Positions 11,811-25,110 are shown, counted from the first letter of the stretch. The stretch is 64,000 nucleotides of DNA from Iris pallida (GCA_029216955.1 JANAVB010016199.1:11293595-11357594); one strand, 5' to 3'. Made by a program: numbers and translations. Notes: generated by a model from the sequence alone, not told the origin.

Positions 11811-12010
11811 CTATTTACTCAAATAGTGGATTAAAGCCGGAGAGAGTTCCGGGACTGGAGTACCTCTTGGGAGGATACCAGGATATATCATGTATCGGTA
11901 TTGTTATTGCTTCTTCTCTTGCACTTATATTTTTAAATTGCCCATTATCTTATGCTAAGTGCTTGATTAGTTAGCGTGACCCTATTCACCCCCCCTTTAG
12001 GGTTCCTACA

Positions 12011-13000
12011 ACATCGACGAAACAATTATGGTGCATGCGAAAAACTTTGTGTTGAAAGACCCGAAGAATATGGTTTGCAAATTGACAAAATCTATTTATG
12101 AACTCAAGCAAGCTTCTCGTCAAAGGTACTTCAAGTGATTATCTCGTTTGGTTTTGAGATGAACACTATTGAAGATTGTGTGTATCAAAAGTTCAGTGGG
12201 AGTAGGAATAATTTTTTGATTTTGTATATTGATTAAAGTATTCAATGCAAACCAGGTGACACCTCTCGTTAAAGAAGACAAGTTCAGTCTCAGTCAAGTG
12301 TCCTAAGGTTAGCCTTAAAATTAAGAAAATACAATAGATTTTTCTTTCATGATCAGTTGTAGGGAGTCTATTGTATGCTCAAGTATGTACGGGTCAGGAT
12401 ATTACGTACATATTAGGATGTTAAGCAGATATTTAAGCAAATATGGATGGATCATTGGGTAGCAGCCAAACTACTTAAGTAATTAATAGAGAACAAGAAC
12501 TTATATGCTCTTTGTAGGAGATCAGATAATTCTGAAGAATATAAGGTATTTCGACTCCGATTTTGTTGGATGCCAACACAGCAGGAGATCCACATCAGGT
12601 TATGCTGACTAATGGAGATAAATTTTGGATGAGTGTCAAACATGCACTCATAATTTTTTCTACCATGGCAGCAAAGTTTATAACATGTTGTGGGGCATCT
12701 ATTCAGGGAATATGGTTGCAAAATTTTGTCACAAGGTTGTGCCTACAGTACGGTGTTGAAAGACCACATAAAATTATGGTGTGACAATAAATCAGCAGTA
12801 CTATATTCTAATAACAACATGAACTTGTATAAGTCAAAGGATGTTGACATAAAATTTCTAGTTGTGAAGGAAAGAATTCAGAATGATAAAAGGGTCCATA
12901 TATCACATTAGGACAAACTCCATGTTAGCGGATCCGCTCAAAAAACATTATCACCCAGGGTCTTTCATGAGCATACTGCTCATATGGGTGTTATCTTAAT
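12011..13000 (+). pseudogene. J reverse transcriptase (second part) and RNase H
   Basis: Resumes the RT frame after K with IDETIMVHAKNF and SIYELKQASRQ, followed by a decayed catalytic-loop region near 12220-12240. RNase H follows: GSLLYAQVCTGQDITY (12366 onward), FVGC near 12565, LWCDNKSAVLYSNNN (about 12776) and KDVDIKFLVVKERIQND, then a FHEHTAHMGV-like tail. Stops and frame breaks occur throughout. Confidence 0.75.
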
Positions 13001-13439
13001 TAAGAGTATGGCAATCCAGTGGGAGTTTGTATTTTATGTATTTGGGTGCTATTTGGTTTTGGACACATTTATGTATTAAAGTATTTTGGATATTTATCTG
13101 ATCAGATATATGGAAATTCAGTTCATTCTGTTTTCATTATGTTAAAGTATTGATCTTACTAAAGTTAAGGAGGCCCAATTGGAAATAGACATGTATTATC
13201 ACATTACGTGTAATTTCTATGCTACGCATCCATAATTGATCTATGTCATTTAGCTATATTAGTATATATGACCATTGATGGTTTAGTTACGCTATATATG
13301 ACGAATGCCGCTTTGATCCTATGTTGATATGGTTAATGGACGAGATTGTCCGGATATACCCTAAGGATTAAGATAGCAATTTATGAGCTCACTAAGGTTA
13401 ACACAATTATAAGGTTACATATGTGGCCCAGTGGGAGAT

Positions 13440-13997
<558 letters not shown>

Positions 13998-14880
13998 ATA
14001 TATATTTGAGGCTCTTGTGATCGGTGAAGATCTCGTAAGCCACACAATAAAGATAGTATCACCACAATTTTAATGCGAACACAATTGTCGTATATTCCAA
14101 GTCTGTATGTAGGGTAGTTCTTCTCATGCTACTTCAACTGTCTAGAGGTATAAGATATCACTTTTCCATTCTTTAGTAGCATACACCATAAGCCACATTA
14201 CGTCGCATCACTGTAAAATATAAAATCCTTCTTATCCCTTCTGGAAGTGCAATGATTCAGGCTGCAACGAGATGCTATTTTAACTCTGGAAACTAATTTT
14301 TTGATCGTCTGTAGCCTGCTAAGCCAAGATGATGCCAACTTAGAGAAGTCATTCACGAATCTTGGGTAGTTGCCTGCCAAGCCAAGAAAACTCTGAATCT
14401 TGCTAGCCGATGTGGGTTATTTCCAAACCACAATTGCTTCAATCTTTTTGGATCAACATCCACACCTTCCATCAAGATAACATGCATGTCCAAGAAATGA
14501 TACGGTACTCATCCAAAATTCATATTTTCTCAACTTAGTATATAACTTATTCTCACACAGAGTTTGTAGCACAATCATTGAGTGTTACATATTTTCTTCC
14601 TTGTTCCTTGAGTATATCAAATATTGTTAAGGAACACTACAAACTTGTCCAAGAATGGTCCAAATACTTTGTTTATCATATCCATGAAAGCAGTTGGTGT
14701 ATTTGTCAAACCAAATGACATGCCAAAAAAATTCATAGGCTTCGTATCTCGTACGAATGCTGACTTCGACACATCCTCTTGTTTAATCTTTAACACGAGC
14801 GAAGATCTATTTTTGAAAATATGGTAGCTCCCTAAAGCTGGTCGAGTATATTGTCTATTCGCGATAATGGATGCTTGTTC
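13998..14880 (-). pseudogene. Element H pol remnant: reverse transcriptase and RNase H N-terminal part
   Basis: The minus strand gives [11 protein letters not shown] at the J junction. Upstream of this are VILMEGVDVDPKRLKQ (linker after the RT palm), SFGLTNTPTAFMDMINKVF-like residues around 14680-14730 and an ENKHPLSRI-type RT start at about 14830-14880. Many stops and indels are present. It matches Ty3/gypsy RT order. It ends abruptly at about 14880 where G sequence begins. Confidence 0.7.
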
Positions 14881-15723
14881 GGTGGATGGATTGGGAGATG
14901 GAGTAGGGGTCAGGGTCTGGGAGGAGGCTATGCGCGGCTAGCGAAGGTGGTGGTCGTGGAGACCCTCAGTGGTGGTGCTAGGATCGGCTAGGTTAGGGTT
15001 AGGGTTTTAATGTATTGTGTCCTATATGACACTCGCACAGGGATGAGGATTCTACGGGTTTGAATTCGTGTCCAGTGTGTCGGACACGAAGATGGGTTGG
15101 TGTGTATTTGTATTGTGGATTTGGCATAGTGGAAACGACATCCGGGGTCAGAGCCGAGGTTGGCACGGCTGACACGGTAGTGGATAATGGTGGACACTGA
15201 CACAATGACACGTAATGATGGTTAGGATTTATTTTTAGAATGGTTTGGAAAAACAAGAGGGAGGCTCTCCTTAAATAGGTAGAGAGTTGACAAGAAAATT
15301 CCTAAATAGATAAGGATCGAAATTCTCCTAGTAGCCAACAGATAAATCTTTTCCTAAATTTAAATCAAATAAAATTTAAAGCTAGATTAATTCAATCTTA
15401 ATTTATAATTGATCACAATAATTTAAATTAATAGTTAATGTTAACAAAATAATTTAAACAATATTTAATACTTATTAGAAAATTTTAAAATATATTTACA
15501 TAAATCCAAATATTATTTTTAGCAAATCTTTTTTATTGCTTCAAAGTACTCATGATTTCTTATTATAAAAACTAAAAGAAAATTTATTTCTTAACACCAT
15601 ATTTAGAATTAAATAAATAAAATAAAATTTTGAAAATTCAAAAAAAATAGGGGTTACACATACTCACAATAATCATTCTAAATAAATAAAAATATTATAT
15701 AGCAAAAAATTAGGGGGTTTATA
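14876..15723 (-). mobile_element. Element G: LTR (Ty3/gypsy, minus strand), boundaries tentative
   Basis: The minus strand starts TATAAACCCCCTAA at 15723, next to a GTTGGCTAGAA tail and a CGAAGAAGAAATT block like the end of A and C. The other end is placed at TGTTCGG (14876), where the H frame breaks, but those bases also fit H. About 850 bp is short for this group, so the LTR may be truncated. A second TGTAACCCC start-like word at about 15659 hints at another insertion. GTGTCC/GGACAC words cluster at 15020-15220. Confidence 0.45.
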
Positions 15724-15861
15724 TTCTAGCCAACTTACAAAAATTTCTTCTTCGAAATTAAAACTAAAGCACGATCTAAGAAATAAAAGAATGCAATGTG
15801 ATAGAAAAAGTAAAGTATGAAAAATCGTACCTCGAACTCGAATAGATGAGACGAAAATAAA
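15724..15861 (-). mobile_element. Element G: end of internal region before its LTR
   Basis: The minus strand holds the sequence following the chromodomain in this group (compare A at 25072-25190) and the AATTTCGAAGAAGAAATT block. It is cut at 15861/15866 by the insertion of C. Confidence 0.5.
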
Positions 15862-15866
15862 TGGAT
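15862..15866. other. Putative target-site duplication of C (TGGAT), left copy
   Basis: TGGAT directly precedes the C LTR end (TGTAACGCCCC on plus). The matching right copy should lie beyond D and outside the window, so it is unverified. Confidence 0.4.
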
Positions 15867-16216
15867 TGTAACGCCCCAATTCCTAATTATGCGGAATTAG
15901 GTAATACAAAACATGCCAACAGTACATCACCAACAGACTACCAAAATGTTAGACTTGTTAATGAGTACTTAAGCTGTAAATATCATATGGCCATAGGTAC
16001 AAAGCTTCTCATCCACGCAGAAATAATCAATAATCAATGAGTACCAAGACAACATAAAATGAGATAGTCTGAATAACACATAAAAAGTTGACCAGCAAAT
16101 ACAGAACTAAGATAATGTCTCGGGTATAGCCCGACAACAAACGGAAGAAAAATAATGACAAGTCTCATCATAGTTACTGCTAAGAAATAATCATCCCAGA
16201 TGGACGAAATACGTAC

Positions 16217-16345
16217 TCAGGCAAAGTCCTCTGGCACAATCTCGTCCTCCTATATTATTATTCTCCTGCAACAACACTTGATCCGTAGACCTCAGTATAT
16301 GCCTCATCGCCTATACCTGGTGGAGATGACCAGGTCCTCAGGGGA
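16217..16345 (-). other. LTR short acidic frame remnant (C)
   Basis: The minus strand encodes SPEDLVIS, then (after a 1-nt shift) PGIGDEAYTEVYGSS, then (after another shift) EDEIVPEDFA and TGA at 16217. It aligns in residues and in position (350 bp from the LTR end) with frames in A, D and B. Frameshifts show decay. Confidence 0.5.
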
Positions 16346-17538
16346 CATAACAAGGTACAAAAATGAACATACCAAAAGATAGTAATAGAAGTACAAAAGT
16401 AAACTACATAAGGGTTTTTATGTAATCCAGTCTATGTGTGATGCAATCGAGAACACCGTCCATACACCGGGCTATAGTCACTGAGTTGCCCATCAGCTCC
16501 TCAGCTAGGCTAACGTCTCAAGGTGTCGTGTCATGGAATCTTGAGCTCAACTAGACGTAACTCCAAAGCTCTAATCCAGAGACTAAGGCGAATAAGCGAG
16601 TAGGGTACACACAATCTCGAGAATAGAGATCATAAAATATAAGATAGCCCGGTAGTAAGGCGAATGTCCTCCCCCCCGAACTAATCTAGTATGTCATGTC
16701 AAGTAATTAATCATGTATGTATCCTAATACAGTCTAACCATGAAATATCATGTAAGCAACTCTGTATAATGAGGTGTCAGTGTCCTGAGGCCTATCATGT
16801 CAAAGGACATGATCATACATGTGCGGTACGCCTAACGTCAATACCCAATACCCACGTATTGATATCGACACCCAAGTTTGATCGGACATGCAATATTGAC
16901 AAGATACATAAGTAGTAACTATATACCAAACTAAATAAGAAACAAGAATTGCAACTAAAGTAAAGTATGCCAATTATGTATCAATGACAAGGTACACTTA
17001 CCTGTATCTTGTCGATGCGATGTAATCTGCCGGTGTTTCTCGACTGGTGGTGCGACGGATTCCAAATCACCTATTTAATATTAATTTTTTTATTATGTCA
17101 AAATAAGTCTAAAATCTACATGTAAATATACTAACTTGGCCTAAATAAAATCTAATATTTAATTATAATTTTTAGGATTTATTTATTATTTATTAAAATT
17201 GAATATACTATAAATACATATAAAGATATTTACTATTTTTATTTATTTAAAAATATAATTATTATATAAATAATTATGTAAACTATCTAAATAATACTAC
17301 AAATAGAAACACAATTTATCAGTATTTTGCTTCACATAATTACAATGTATAGTTATCAAGATACAAGAAAATACGTAAATACATTCACATATATATAAAT
17401 ACCAAGCTAATGAAATATATATTACCCCAAAATAATAAGCTTAACATAGGATTCAAACTCTGGGCAAGGCTAGGGTTTTTGGGCCGCTGTATTGACCAGG
17501 AGGTCAATTCAGGTTTTTTGTCTTCATAAGGAAACCAC

Positions 17539-17540
<2 letters not shown>

Positions 17541-17632
<92 letters not shown>
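17541..17632. repeat. (AT)n microsatellite in the C LTR
   Basis: Two long AT runs separated by TAAAAT. Confidence 0.95.
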
Positions 17633-17636
<4 letters not shown>

Positions 17637-17921
17637 ACTTGATATATATTCAAAATAAAAATTGCTTAACAGGGGGCTCGAACTCTGGTCGGCCAAGGGG
17701 GAAACTTAGGTCGGCCAGCTAATTAATAGACCAAGCTCGATTTGGTGTTTGTATAAGGGATCCGCTTGGATCTAAACTATAACAAGGGCTAGAGTTCAGT
17801 TTCTTACTGAGGAAAAGGTGGTCGCGGTCGGATCAGACTGCGTGCGGCGATGTTGACAACGTCGAGGTGCTGCCGTGGGTTGAGAGTCGAGGGCTTGGAT
17901 GGCTTGAAGAAGTTTGACATG

Positions 17922-17945
17922 CGCGCGCGCGCGCACACACACACA

Positions 17946-18026
<81 letters not shown>
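17922..18026. repeat. (GC)n-(AC)n-(TA)n-(GA)n compound microsatellite in the C LTR
   Basis: Consecutive GCGCGC, ACACAC, TATATA and GAGAGA runs in one tract. The GCGC-to-TATA succession could adopt Z-DNA or cruciform forms (inference). Confidence 0.95.
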
Positions 18027-18027
<1 letters not shown>

Positions 18028-18420
18028 TACAAAGGTGAAATGAGGGGTCATGGGAGTTACAAATATGAAAGAAGGGGTCATGATAATGGAGTTGGGTTTT
18101 GATTTGTTGGGTTGGGTGTTGTGTGTTTGGGTTTTAGGAAAAAAAATTAGTTGTTTAGTAATAGAAATTTTTATTATAGCTTTTAGTAACTAAAAAATAA
18201 ATTTAGAACAATAAACAAACAATTTTAGATATTATTCCAAACATTTGTTGATGCTAAAAAGAACTATGAAAATAAATTTGGGTCGCAACATTAAATGCAC
18301 ATTATTATTAAATAATTTTAACTATAAAAAATATAGAAATATATTCATCATCCTATTTATGAATTATAAAATAAAATAAAATTACCCAATTGTACTTAGT
18401 CAAAAATCAGGGGATTTACA

Positions 18421-20067
18421 TTCTTCCCCTCTAGAGAATTTCGTCCCCGAAATTTAAGATATAATTACACCTAAAAATCTATAAGGACGATGATAACTTA
18501 ATGATAATTTTAAGTCATACCTGCATCCTCAAATAAGTGAGATTAATGCTCTCATATGGAATCCTCCCGTTCCCATGTAGACTTTTCTGTGGATTGGTGC
18601 TTCCATGCTACCCGAACCAACTTGACCGTCTTGTCTCTCAATGTCTTCTCGCTGACATCCAGTATCCCAACTGGTTGTTCCTCATATGAAAGACTAGGTC
18701 CCACCGTAATCTCAGAGTGGTCAGCTATATGACTTGGGTCAGTCACATATCTCCTCAGCTGTGAGACGTGGAATACATCATGCACGCCTGCTAATGATGG
18801 TGGCAATACAAAACGATATGCCACTTCTCCAATTCGTTCTAGGATGTCAAATGGTCCAATGTACCTTGGACTCAGCTTCCCTCTGCTCCTGAATCTGATA
18901 GTGCCTCATGTAGGTGAGATCCTTAGAAATACGTGCTCTCCTTCCTTGAACTCTAATAGTCGGCGGTGCGCATCAGCCCAATGCTTTTGTCTATCATGGG
19001 CTGCTCGAAGATGACTCTGAATCTGCTTTACCTTCCCGACTATCTGTGTCACTGTCTCTGGTCCGAGTATCTGACGCTCTTTGACATCACTCTAATATAT
19101 TGGAGATCGGCACTTCCTCCCGTATAGTACCTTATATGGCGCCATCTGTATGCTAGCTTGGTAACTATTATTATAGGAGAATTCCACCAGATGCAAGTGG
19201 TCTTCCCAAAAACCTCCAAAGTCTAGCATACATGCTCGCAACATATCCTCTAAGGTCTGAATAGTACGCTTTGACTGGCCATCTGTATGCGAGTAATAAG
19301 CGGTGCTGAATTTGAGTCCGGTGTCTATACTCTCCTATATACTTTGCCAAAAATATGAGGTGAAGCAAGAGTCTCTATCTGAGACTATACTAACTAGTAC
19401 CCCGTGTAGCTTTACAATCTGTCTCATATATAAGTCAGTTAGTATCTCGGTGGACTGTCCAACTCTAAATGGCAAAAAATGTGCCAATTTTATGAGTCGG
19501 TCCACGATCACCCATACTGCATCCTTCCCACTAGGGCTCCATGGAAATCCAACAATGAAATCCATATTAATGTGTTCCCACGTCCACTCAAGGATGGGAA
19601 GTGGCTGCAATAGCCCTGCGGTTCTCTGATGCTCTGCCTTGACCTGTTGACAGACCAAGCATCTTGCTACAAATTATGCAGGCTCTTTTTTCATTCTGTG
19701 CCACCAATAGTACTACTTCAGGTCTCGGTACATCTTGGTGCCCCCCGGATAAATCAAGTAGATAGAACTATGCGCTTCTTCTATCAACTCCTGCCTCAGC
19801 TCTCCATTCAAAACATATAGGCGGTTTCCGCACCTCAATGTTCCGTTCTCATGAATGTGTAGCCCATTCTCTAGTCCAGCCTCTGTCCTCTTTTGAAGCC
19901 TCCAAAATCGTGCGTCTGTAGGCAAAGCTGCCTTGATCCTCTCGACCAGTGATGATCGAACCTCTAAGCGTGCCAAAACTCCACCCTGTCCAGGCAGTAT
20001 AACTTCTATTCCAAGCTCCTGAAGTTCGTTCAACAGCTGCGACTGTGTGGTCAAGAAGTATGCTGAA
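18421..20067 (-). pseudogene. Element C pol 3' part: H2C2 zinc finger, integrase, chromodomain
   Basis: One continuous minus-strand frame broken only by stops. In order from 20067 down: LGIEVILPGQGG linker, RRNase H-integrase spacer, H2C2 finger ([10 protein letters not shown] end), integrase core with INMDF and VSIVSDRD aspartates, DGQSKRTIQ (usual catalytic E changed to K), GPFDILERIGEVAYR (GPY/F module) and a chromodomain-like ILD...VRVAWKHQSTEKSTWERED ending near 18552. Stops at 19713, about 19667, 19335 and others replace expected CAG, CAA, TGG or CGA codons. The upstream part (gag, PR, RT) is cut off at 20067 by D and lies outside the window. Confidence 0.8.
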
Positions 20068-22014
20068 TGTAAGCCCCCTAATTTTTGGATTTTATTTTTA
20101 ATTATTTTATATGGATATTTTAATTTATTAAAGTTAATAATGACTATGTTAGTAGTTTACCGTAGCTTTGATTTTTGAAATACAACAAATATTGTTTTCT
20201 CAAATCCAGTTCCATATTTGAATTTTAGACTTGTCCACCTTCAGTTTGATATATCATGTCCCATCCAAATTTATTTTTCAACATTCTTTTGACTTTGCAC
20301 AACTTTGAGCCAACTTAGGCCAATTTGAGCCATTGACGTAATTTTAAGCCAACTTCCAATTTGCTTTTGGGACTTGACATAGATCGAAAACGTATGACCC
20401 AATATATAATTTTGACCCATGTTGAGTCTACAATGCATATGCCTAGGGTGCACCATACAATTGAGTTCTCATGTGCTACTTATTTGTAAATGGCACATGA
20501 GACTCATTAAATTGATTTTCGAGTCCAATTTGACTAGTAATGCTACTCGGGCCCTAACCTAGTCAACCCTACTAGTTAGATCCTAACTAGGAGTACCAAA
20601 ACCAAGTATACATATATTTAAGAGAATTTTAGAGGTTTAATTGCAGCCATATGCAATATTCCCTTATATATTTGGCTTGATCAAACATCTAACCAAAAAT
20701 AGGAAACCTATTAATAATAGTATGATTTGGAGAACCAAATCCTATCCAAATTAGATCAAACCAGAGCCCATGCAATAAATATATATACCTATCAAACCCT
20801 AACCACCCCCTCTCTCATAACAGCCTACTACTCCACAAACCCCCCCAAACCTAGCGGCCACCACTACAAACCCGAAACCCTAGCCGACCCCCCTTTTCCT
20901 TCTCAAAACCCCAATTTTCCCTCAATTTCTGCACCATCACCACCACTCACATGACCCTATCATCATCCTCCTCCACCCTAGCAACTGTAGAAGCAACCTT
21001 ACAGCCGTTAGAGAGGTGTACGATGCGCTACGTTGGCCGAACCTCTGCCGAATCGATGTTTGAAACGTCACAGCAGGTTAGTCGACTTGTAGACGATGTT
21101 TCATCCACTTTTTCTCATCCGTTTTACTTCAAACCAAATCTGAGAGTTACCTTTGTATGTCTACTCCAACGTCTGATTGCTAGACCCCTAGTTCCAAGTG
21201 GTTTGCCTGTGGCATCGATTCTACGACAGGATATCCAGAACCGATAAATTCTGTTGCAGGCTACTTTTCGCTTATCAAAGGTCAGTTTCTAACCTTTTTA
21301 TATTTTTATTCAGAATCTAGACATTGATACCTTTCAGACGCATATCTGAAAGTTAGGTTTCGCATCTGTTTACTATTTTTAAAAATTCATGACATTTGTC
21401 GTGTCACCGAACTCCGAAAAATTCTGTTTACTTGTGTCCAAAAGTGTCAAAACTCCATGAATCCTTATTAAACTTTATGTTGTTGAAGCTTTAACATTAT
21501 AAATACTATTTTAACTAATTTTTGTAATTTTTACAGAATTTATTAATTTTATTTTATCATGGTTTCAGAAGTAAATTAATGGATCGATTTGAGGAAGTCA
21601 CATGTGGCATTAACATAAGACCTCTTGTGAAAGAGTTTTCCTATTGAAAATAACATTATAGCAATATATAAATATTTATAGATAAATTTTAGAATTTAAA
21701 TATATTATTTTTTATAATTTTAAAGTATTTACGAGAGGATTTGATACCTTATGTACTTATACAATAGATGCAGTGTAGTAACAACGTTATGGTAACTAGG
21801 AGACGTCGATACTCATATAATTTAGGATGGTATGTTGATAAAGAATATTAAATATAATGTATTATTATAGGTGAGCTTGGAAGGATCGACAGGGACACTG
21901 GAGTTAGTCAGGCCTACCCGCAGATAGCAGTTACAGGCAAGCGTGCCTTGCCATCGTTACAGATCTTTCTTTTTTGTCTTATTATTTTTTAGTATTGCAT
22001 GACGTAGGACGTCG
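20068..22014 (+). mobile_element. 5' LTR of element D, first part
   Basis: Starts TGTAAGCCCCC immediately after the C pol frame breaks. It continues to the CGTCG at 22010-22014, where A inserted. The remainder is 32928-33968. A CAATAAATATATATA stretch at about 20774 may be the core promoter. Confidence 0.75.
22010..22014. other. Target-site duplication of A (left copy, CGTCG)
   Basis: CGTCG here and at 32923-32927 flank element A exactly, which proves the insertion into the D LTR. Confidence 0.9.
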
Positions 22015-22351
22015 TGTAACGTCCCAGTCCCAAAATACGTAGGACCAAGTACGTGAACATGCCAGCTGCACATATACGAAGAATACTCCAATATATAGAA
22101 TCCTCATAATGCACATAAGCTGTAAATAAAATAATCACAGGCCAGAATAACATAATCTAATCTCATCACAGCTCAACAGAGAAGATAATAGAGTCCAAAT
22201 AAATAAATAAGTATCTCAAACGATAGCCGGGTGAACATACTCACTCCAAACAGCTATGAAAAATAGTCTCACAATCGGAGTCCAACCTCCGCAAAATAGA
22301 AAGAAAAGAGATGTAAAATAATGTCTACAACTGTCTCAGATAAGAAATAGA

Positions 22352-22594
22352 CTAGAAGTCAAAAGGAACTACCTCGTCATCGATGTAAGATAGCTCCAAC
22401 GCCGCTCCGTACTCCTGTAGAAAATTGTCTAACCCTGGAGAGATAACCAGGTCCTCAGAGGGACGTAGTAAGATACAAGAAAACACCATGCCATATAAAC
22501 TGTGATAATATAATAAGAGAAAAAGGTATGCATGCAATCGGGTCCTGACCATTCTACTGTGAATATGCAGTTGAGATACAATCCTTCGACGCAT
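22352..22594 (-). CDS. LTR short acidic frame of A, 3' LTR copy
   Basis: Open frame of 80 codons ending PSEDLVISPGLDNF, LQEYGAALELSYIDDEVVPFDF and TAG. The hydrophobic stretch LFLLLYYHSLYGMVFSCILL precedes the acidic tail. The 5' LTR copy (30397-30744) differs at few residues. No known family is recognised. Whether it is translated is unknown. Confidence 0.4.
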   Translation of the reverse strand: MRRRIVSQLHIHSRMVRTRLHAYLFLLLYYHSLYGMVFSCILLRPSEDLVISPGLDNFLQEYGAALELSYIDDEVVPFDF

Positions 22595-24607
22595 GAGCCC
22601 TGGCTAAAAATAGGATCCGGTATAGTCCCCTCTTGGGCACCAGTGACCAAGCGCATGGCGTTCCAAGAACGACAGTGGCCAACCTGAGAGGCTAAACATA
22701 CCCGTATCTCCAACAGAGCTTCCGGGTTACAAAGGAAGTGCAATCGAAGCCCATACGTCAGGTATTGTTCTCCCCACCTAATGCCTAGTATCATCATCTC
22801 TATGACTGACATGTACCTCAAGTAACCGCCAAGTCTTCTAGCATGCAATTCAATTGACAGTTACCCCTATCCGTCGCACGCTCCATACGTATCGGTGGCC
22901 AGTCGACTACACGGATACGTGTCCTACATGTGACTCACATTACATGGTAAAGCAAGTGTCAAGGTCGTACGAGATATACCAATACCTCATCATCCATGGG
23001 TGGTCACTAAGTCAATGCAAGAGAAATAAATAAAGCAAGAAAACGACCGATAGAGTCGCCTGCACCCAAGTGTTACTTGGATGCACAGTTTAAATATAAA
23101 TAAGAAATGCTAAAAATAATAACTAAAAATAAGAAATATAATAATCACAGAGTAAGATGGTAAGGTATCTTGCCTGATGGTGCAAAATGGCAAGTCTCGG
23201 AATTCACAATGTCAACCAAGAAATGTCACAATCTCCAAATAACTCCGGACGCTGAAACAAACATAAAAAATGCACTCGATGTAAAAGATATACCTAGGAA
23301 ATGCCTGTCCAAAAGTCTAATTCTGGAACAGGGGCAAAATCGTAATTTTGGGTCAAAACGATGTCCGCCGTTGGACCCGCTTTGCACCGAAACGTGTGCC
23401 AAAATCTATGGTCTCTAAAGTCGTCAAACTACATGTCTAAGGATTCAGTTTGAGGAGAGGAACTCAACGGTATGTCCAGTTTTGGATTCCGATGAGCCGT
23501 GTACAAAATTGCCCGTTTGAGTGGGTCACGGGCCCGCCAAAAAGAGTTCCGATTCAACCTTCTCAGAATCGAACCAAACTTGGCACACAGGACCAAAATT
23601 TCGATTCGGACCTGTTGGCGCAAGTTTTGTTTCGAATCGACAACTGTACACGAAGTTAGGGCGAAGTTTGCAAATTGGCGATACGGGGGTATCTTGACGG
23701 ATACGGACTGATTTCGTCGCGCACACACGACGAAACTGAGTTCCGTCAGTTCCCACATTTCGGCAACGTCCATACGCGCCTTTCGATGCGTATAGCACGT
23801 GACCACATCGCCCGGTTTGTCGGGGCACACGTCGTATCGGGAAAAATTCTCTAAAATTAACTATTTTGAAAACAGTTTTTTGCACAAGTTTAACACTGAT
23901 TTAATTCTTACACAGAAATCAAAATACAGATCTACAAGTTGCGTTTTAATCATAGTTATGTTGTCTTCACATGTGTTCAATTAGTTCCTCGATAATCCTA
24001 GTATTTTGTTCAAAAATCGGCTTCTAAGTTGTGGTTTTGAAACTAGGTTCAAACTCTGTTTTCAACAGTTTTTGCGGCGACTTTACCTCGATTTCTCGAG
24101 CAATCTCTTGGGGTTCTCAGGATTCTATTAGAAGGAAATTGGAGGGGTTCATATAGGCTACTCATAGGAGTTTATAATTCGAGAAATCATTGAGCGTGCA
24201 TGAAGAAATGAGGATTGGAAGAAGGGTACCTTGTTGTTTGGCAAACCGAGATCGTTCTGATGTGCGGTCGGCCTGGGATGTCCGGCAGCATTCGTGCGAT
24301 GGTGCGGTGCCGCCAGCAGCCAGGGTAGTTCGTCTGGGGTTCGAGATCGAGGGGGCTTCAGGAAGGAGAGGAGATATTGAGGGTTAGGGTTTCGGTTGTA
24401 GAGCAGTTTAAATACTGCTGCGCCTCTGTCTTCAATTCGTATTAGGACTATGGAGGTATCGGGTTGCTAAGGGTTGGGCTCGGGTTTAAAGCACTTGCAG
24501 CTGCTGAGCTATGTTTTAGTAGTTTTTAGGGGGTCGGCCCCCCCCCCCCCCCCCCCGCAGCTTAGCTGCTGCTGATAGTAGGGGGTTCGGCCCACCACCC
24601 TTTTTTT

Positions 24608-24611
<4 letters not shown>

Positions 24612-24666
<55 letters not shown>

Positions 24667-24677
24667 TCTATATATCC

Positions 24678-24756
<79 letters not shown>

Positions 24757-24767
24757 TCTATATATCC

Positions 24768-24842
<75 letters not shown>
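24612..24842. repeat. Long (AT)n tract with an internal 91-bp duplication
   Basis: AT runs interrupted twice, at about 24661-24692 and 24752-24783, by the same TAAATATCTATATATCCATA-type segment, so the tract grew partly by segmental duplication. The 5' LTR copy (32610-32700) has a shorter form. Confidence 0.9.
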
Positions 24843-24851
<9 letters not shown>

Positions 24852-25070
24852 TCACAAGAATAATTCTATAATTCGTAATTAAGTATCAAAAATATTTTGT
24901 AACAAAGGAAGGCTATATTTAGTAGTATTTAAAATATCAAGCACACAATCATACGTATAATATATATATCTATAATTACGTACATATACCAATTACTTCA
25001 TTAATTCTAAATAATATAGAAAAATAATTTTTAAAGCACTAAAATAGTTAAAAATTATTGGGGTTTTACA

Positions 25071-25110
25071 TCCTACCCAACTTGAAGAAAATTTCGTCCT
25101 CGAAATTAAA
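25071..25110 (-). other. Polypurine-like tract and conserved tail of A
   Basis: The minus strand reads TTTCGAGGACGAAATTTTC, then AAGTTGGGTAGGA next to the 3' LTR. The same block precedes the 3' LTRs of B, C, E, G and H. Confidence 0.7.

Larger units (their letters stand above)
10372..12010 (+). mobile_element. Element K: solo LTR (1,639 bp) inside J
   Basis: Starts TGTTGGCCC, ends GGTTCCTACA and is flanked by the 5-bp direct repeat ACATC (10367-10371 and 12011-12015). Removing K and one repeat rejoins the copia RT frame. It contains no gag or pol and only one LTR-like unit, so a solo LTR left by LTR-LTR recombination is the best reading. The CACCCCCCCTTTAGGGTTCCTACA-type end resembles Ty1/copia SIRE/Maximus LTRs (from memory). 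Orientation follows the TATA box at 11472. It carries a hairpin, a palindrome array and a 35-bp tandem repeat. Confidence 0.85.
15867..18420 (-). mobile_element. 3' LTR of element C (2,554 bp)
   Basis: On the minus strand the LTR runs TGTAAATCCCCTGA (18420) to ATTGGGGCGTTACA (15867). It is preceded by the C polypurine region (AAATTCTCTAGAGGGGAAGAA). It carries AT and AG microsatellites and an acidic short-frame remnant at 16217-16345. Confidence 0.85.
22015..25070 (-). repeat. 3' LTR of element A
   Basis: The minus strand runs TGTAAAACCCC (25070) to GGGACTGGGACGTTACA (22015). It contains a C-homopolymer (about 24540-24556), a GCAGCTTAGCTGCTGC mini-hairpin, a 230-bp AT tract and the conserved acidic frame ending at 22352. 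Confidence 0.92.

Noticed and set aside
14995..15010. GGTTAGGGTTAGGGTTTT telomere-like repeats (also near 5625-5640)
   Set aside because: Only two or three units within LTR sequence, not a telomere tract.
23429..23885. Long minus-strand open frames (119-146 codons) in both A LTRs, also at 31416-31872
   Set aside because: Two overlapping frames are open over the same GC-richer LTR stretch and neither resembles a protein family or carries motifs. Presence in both copies only reflects LTR duplication.
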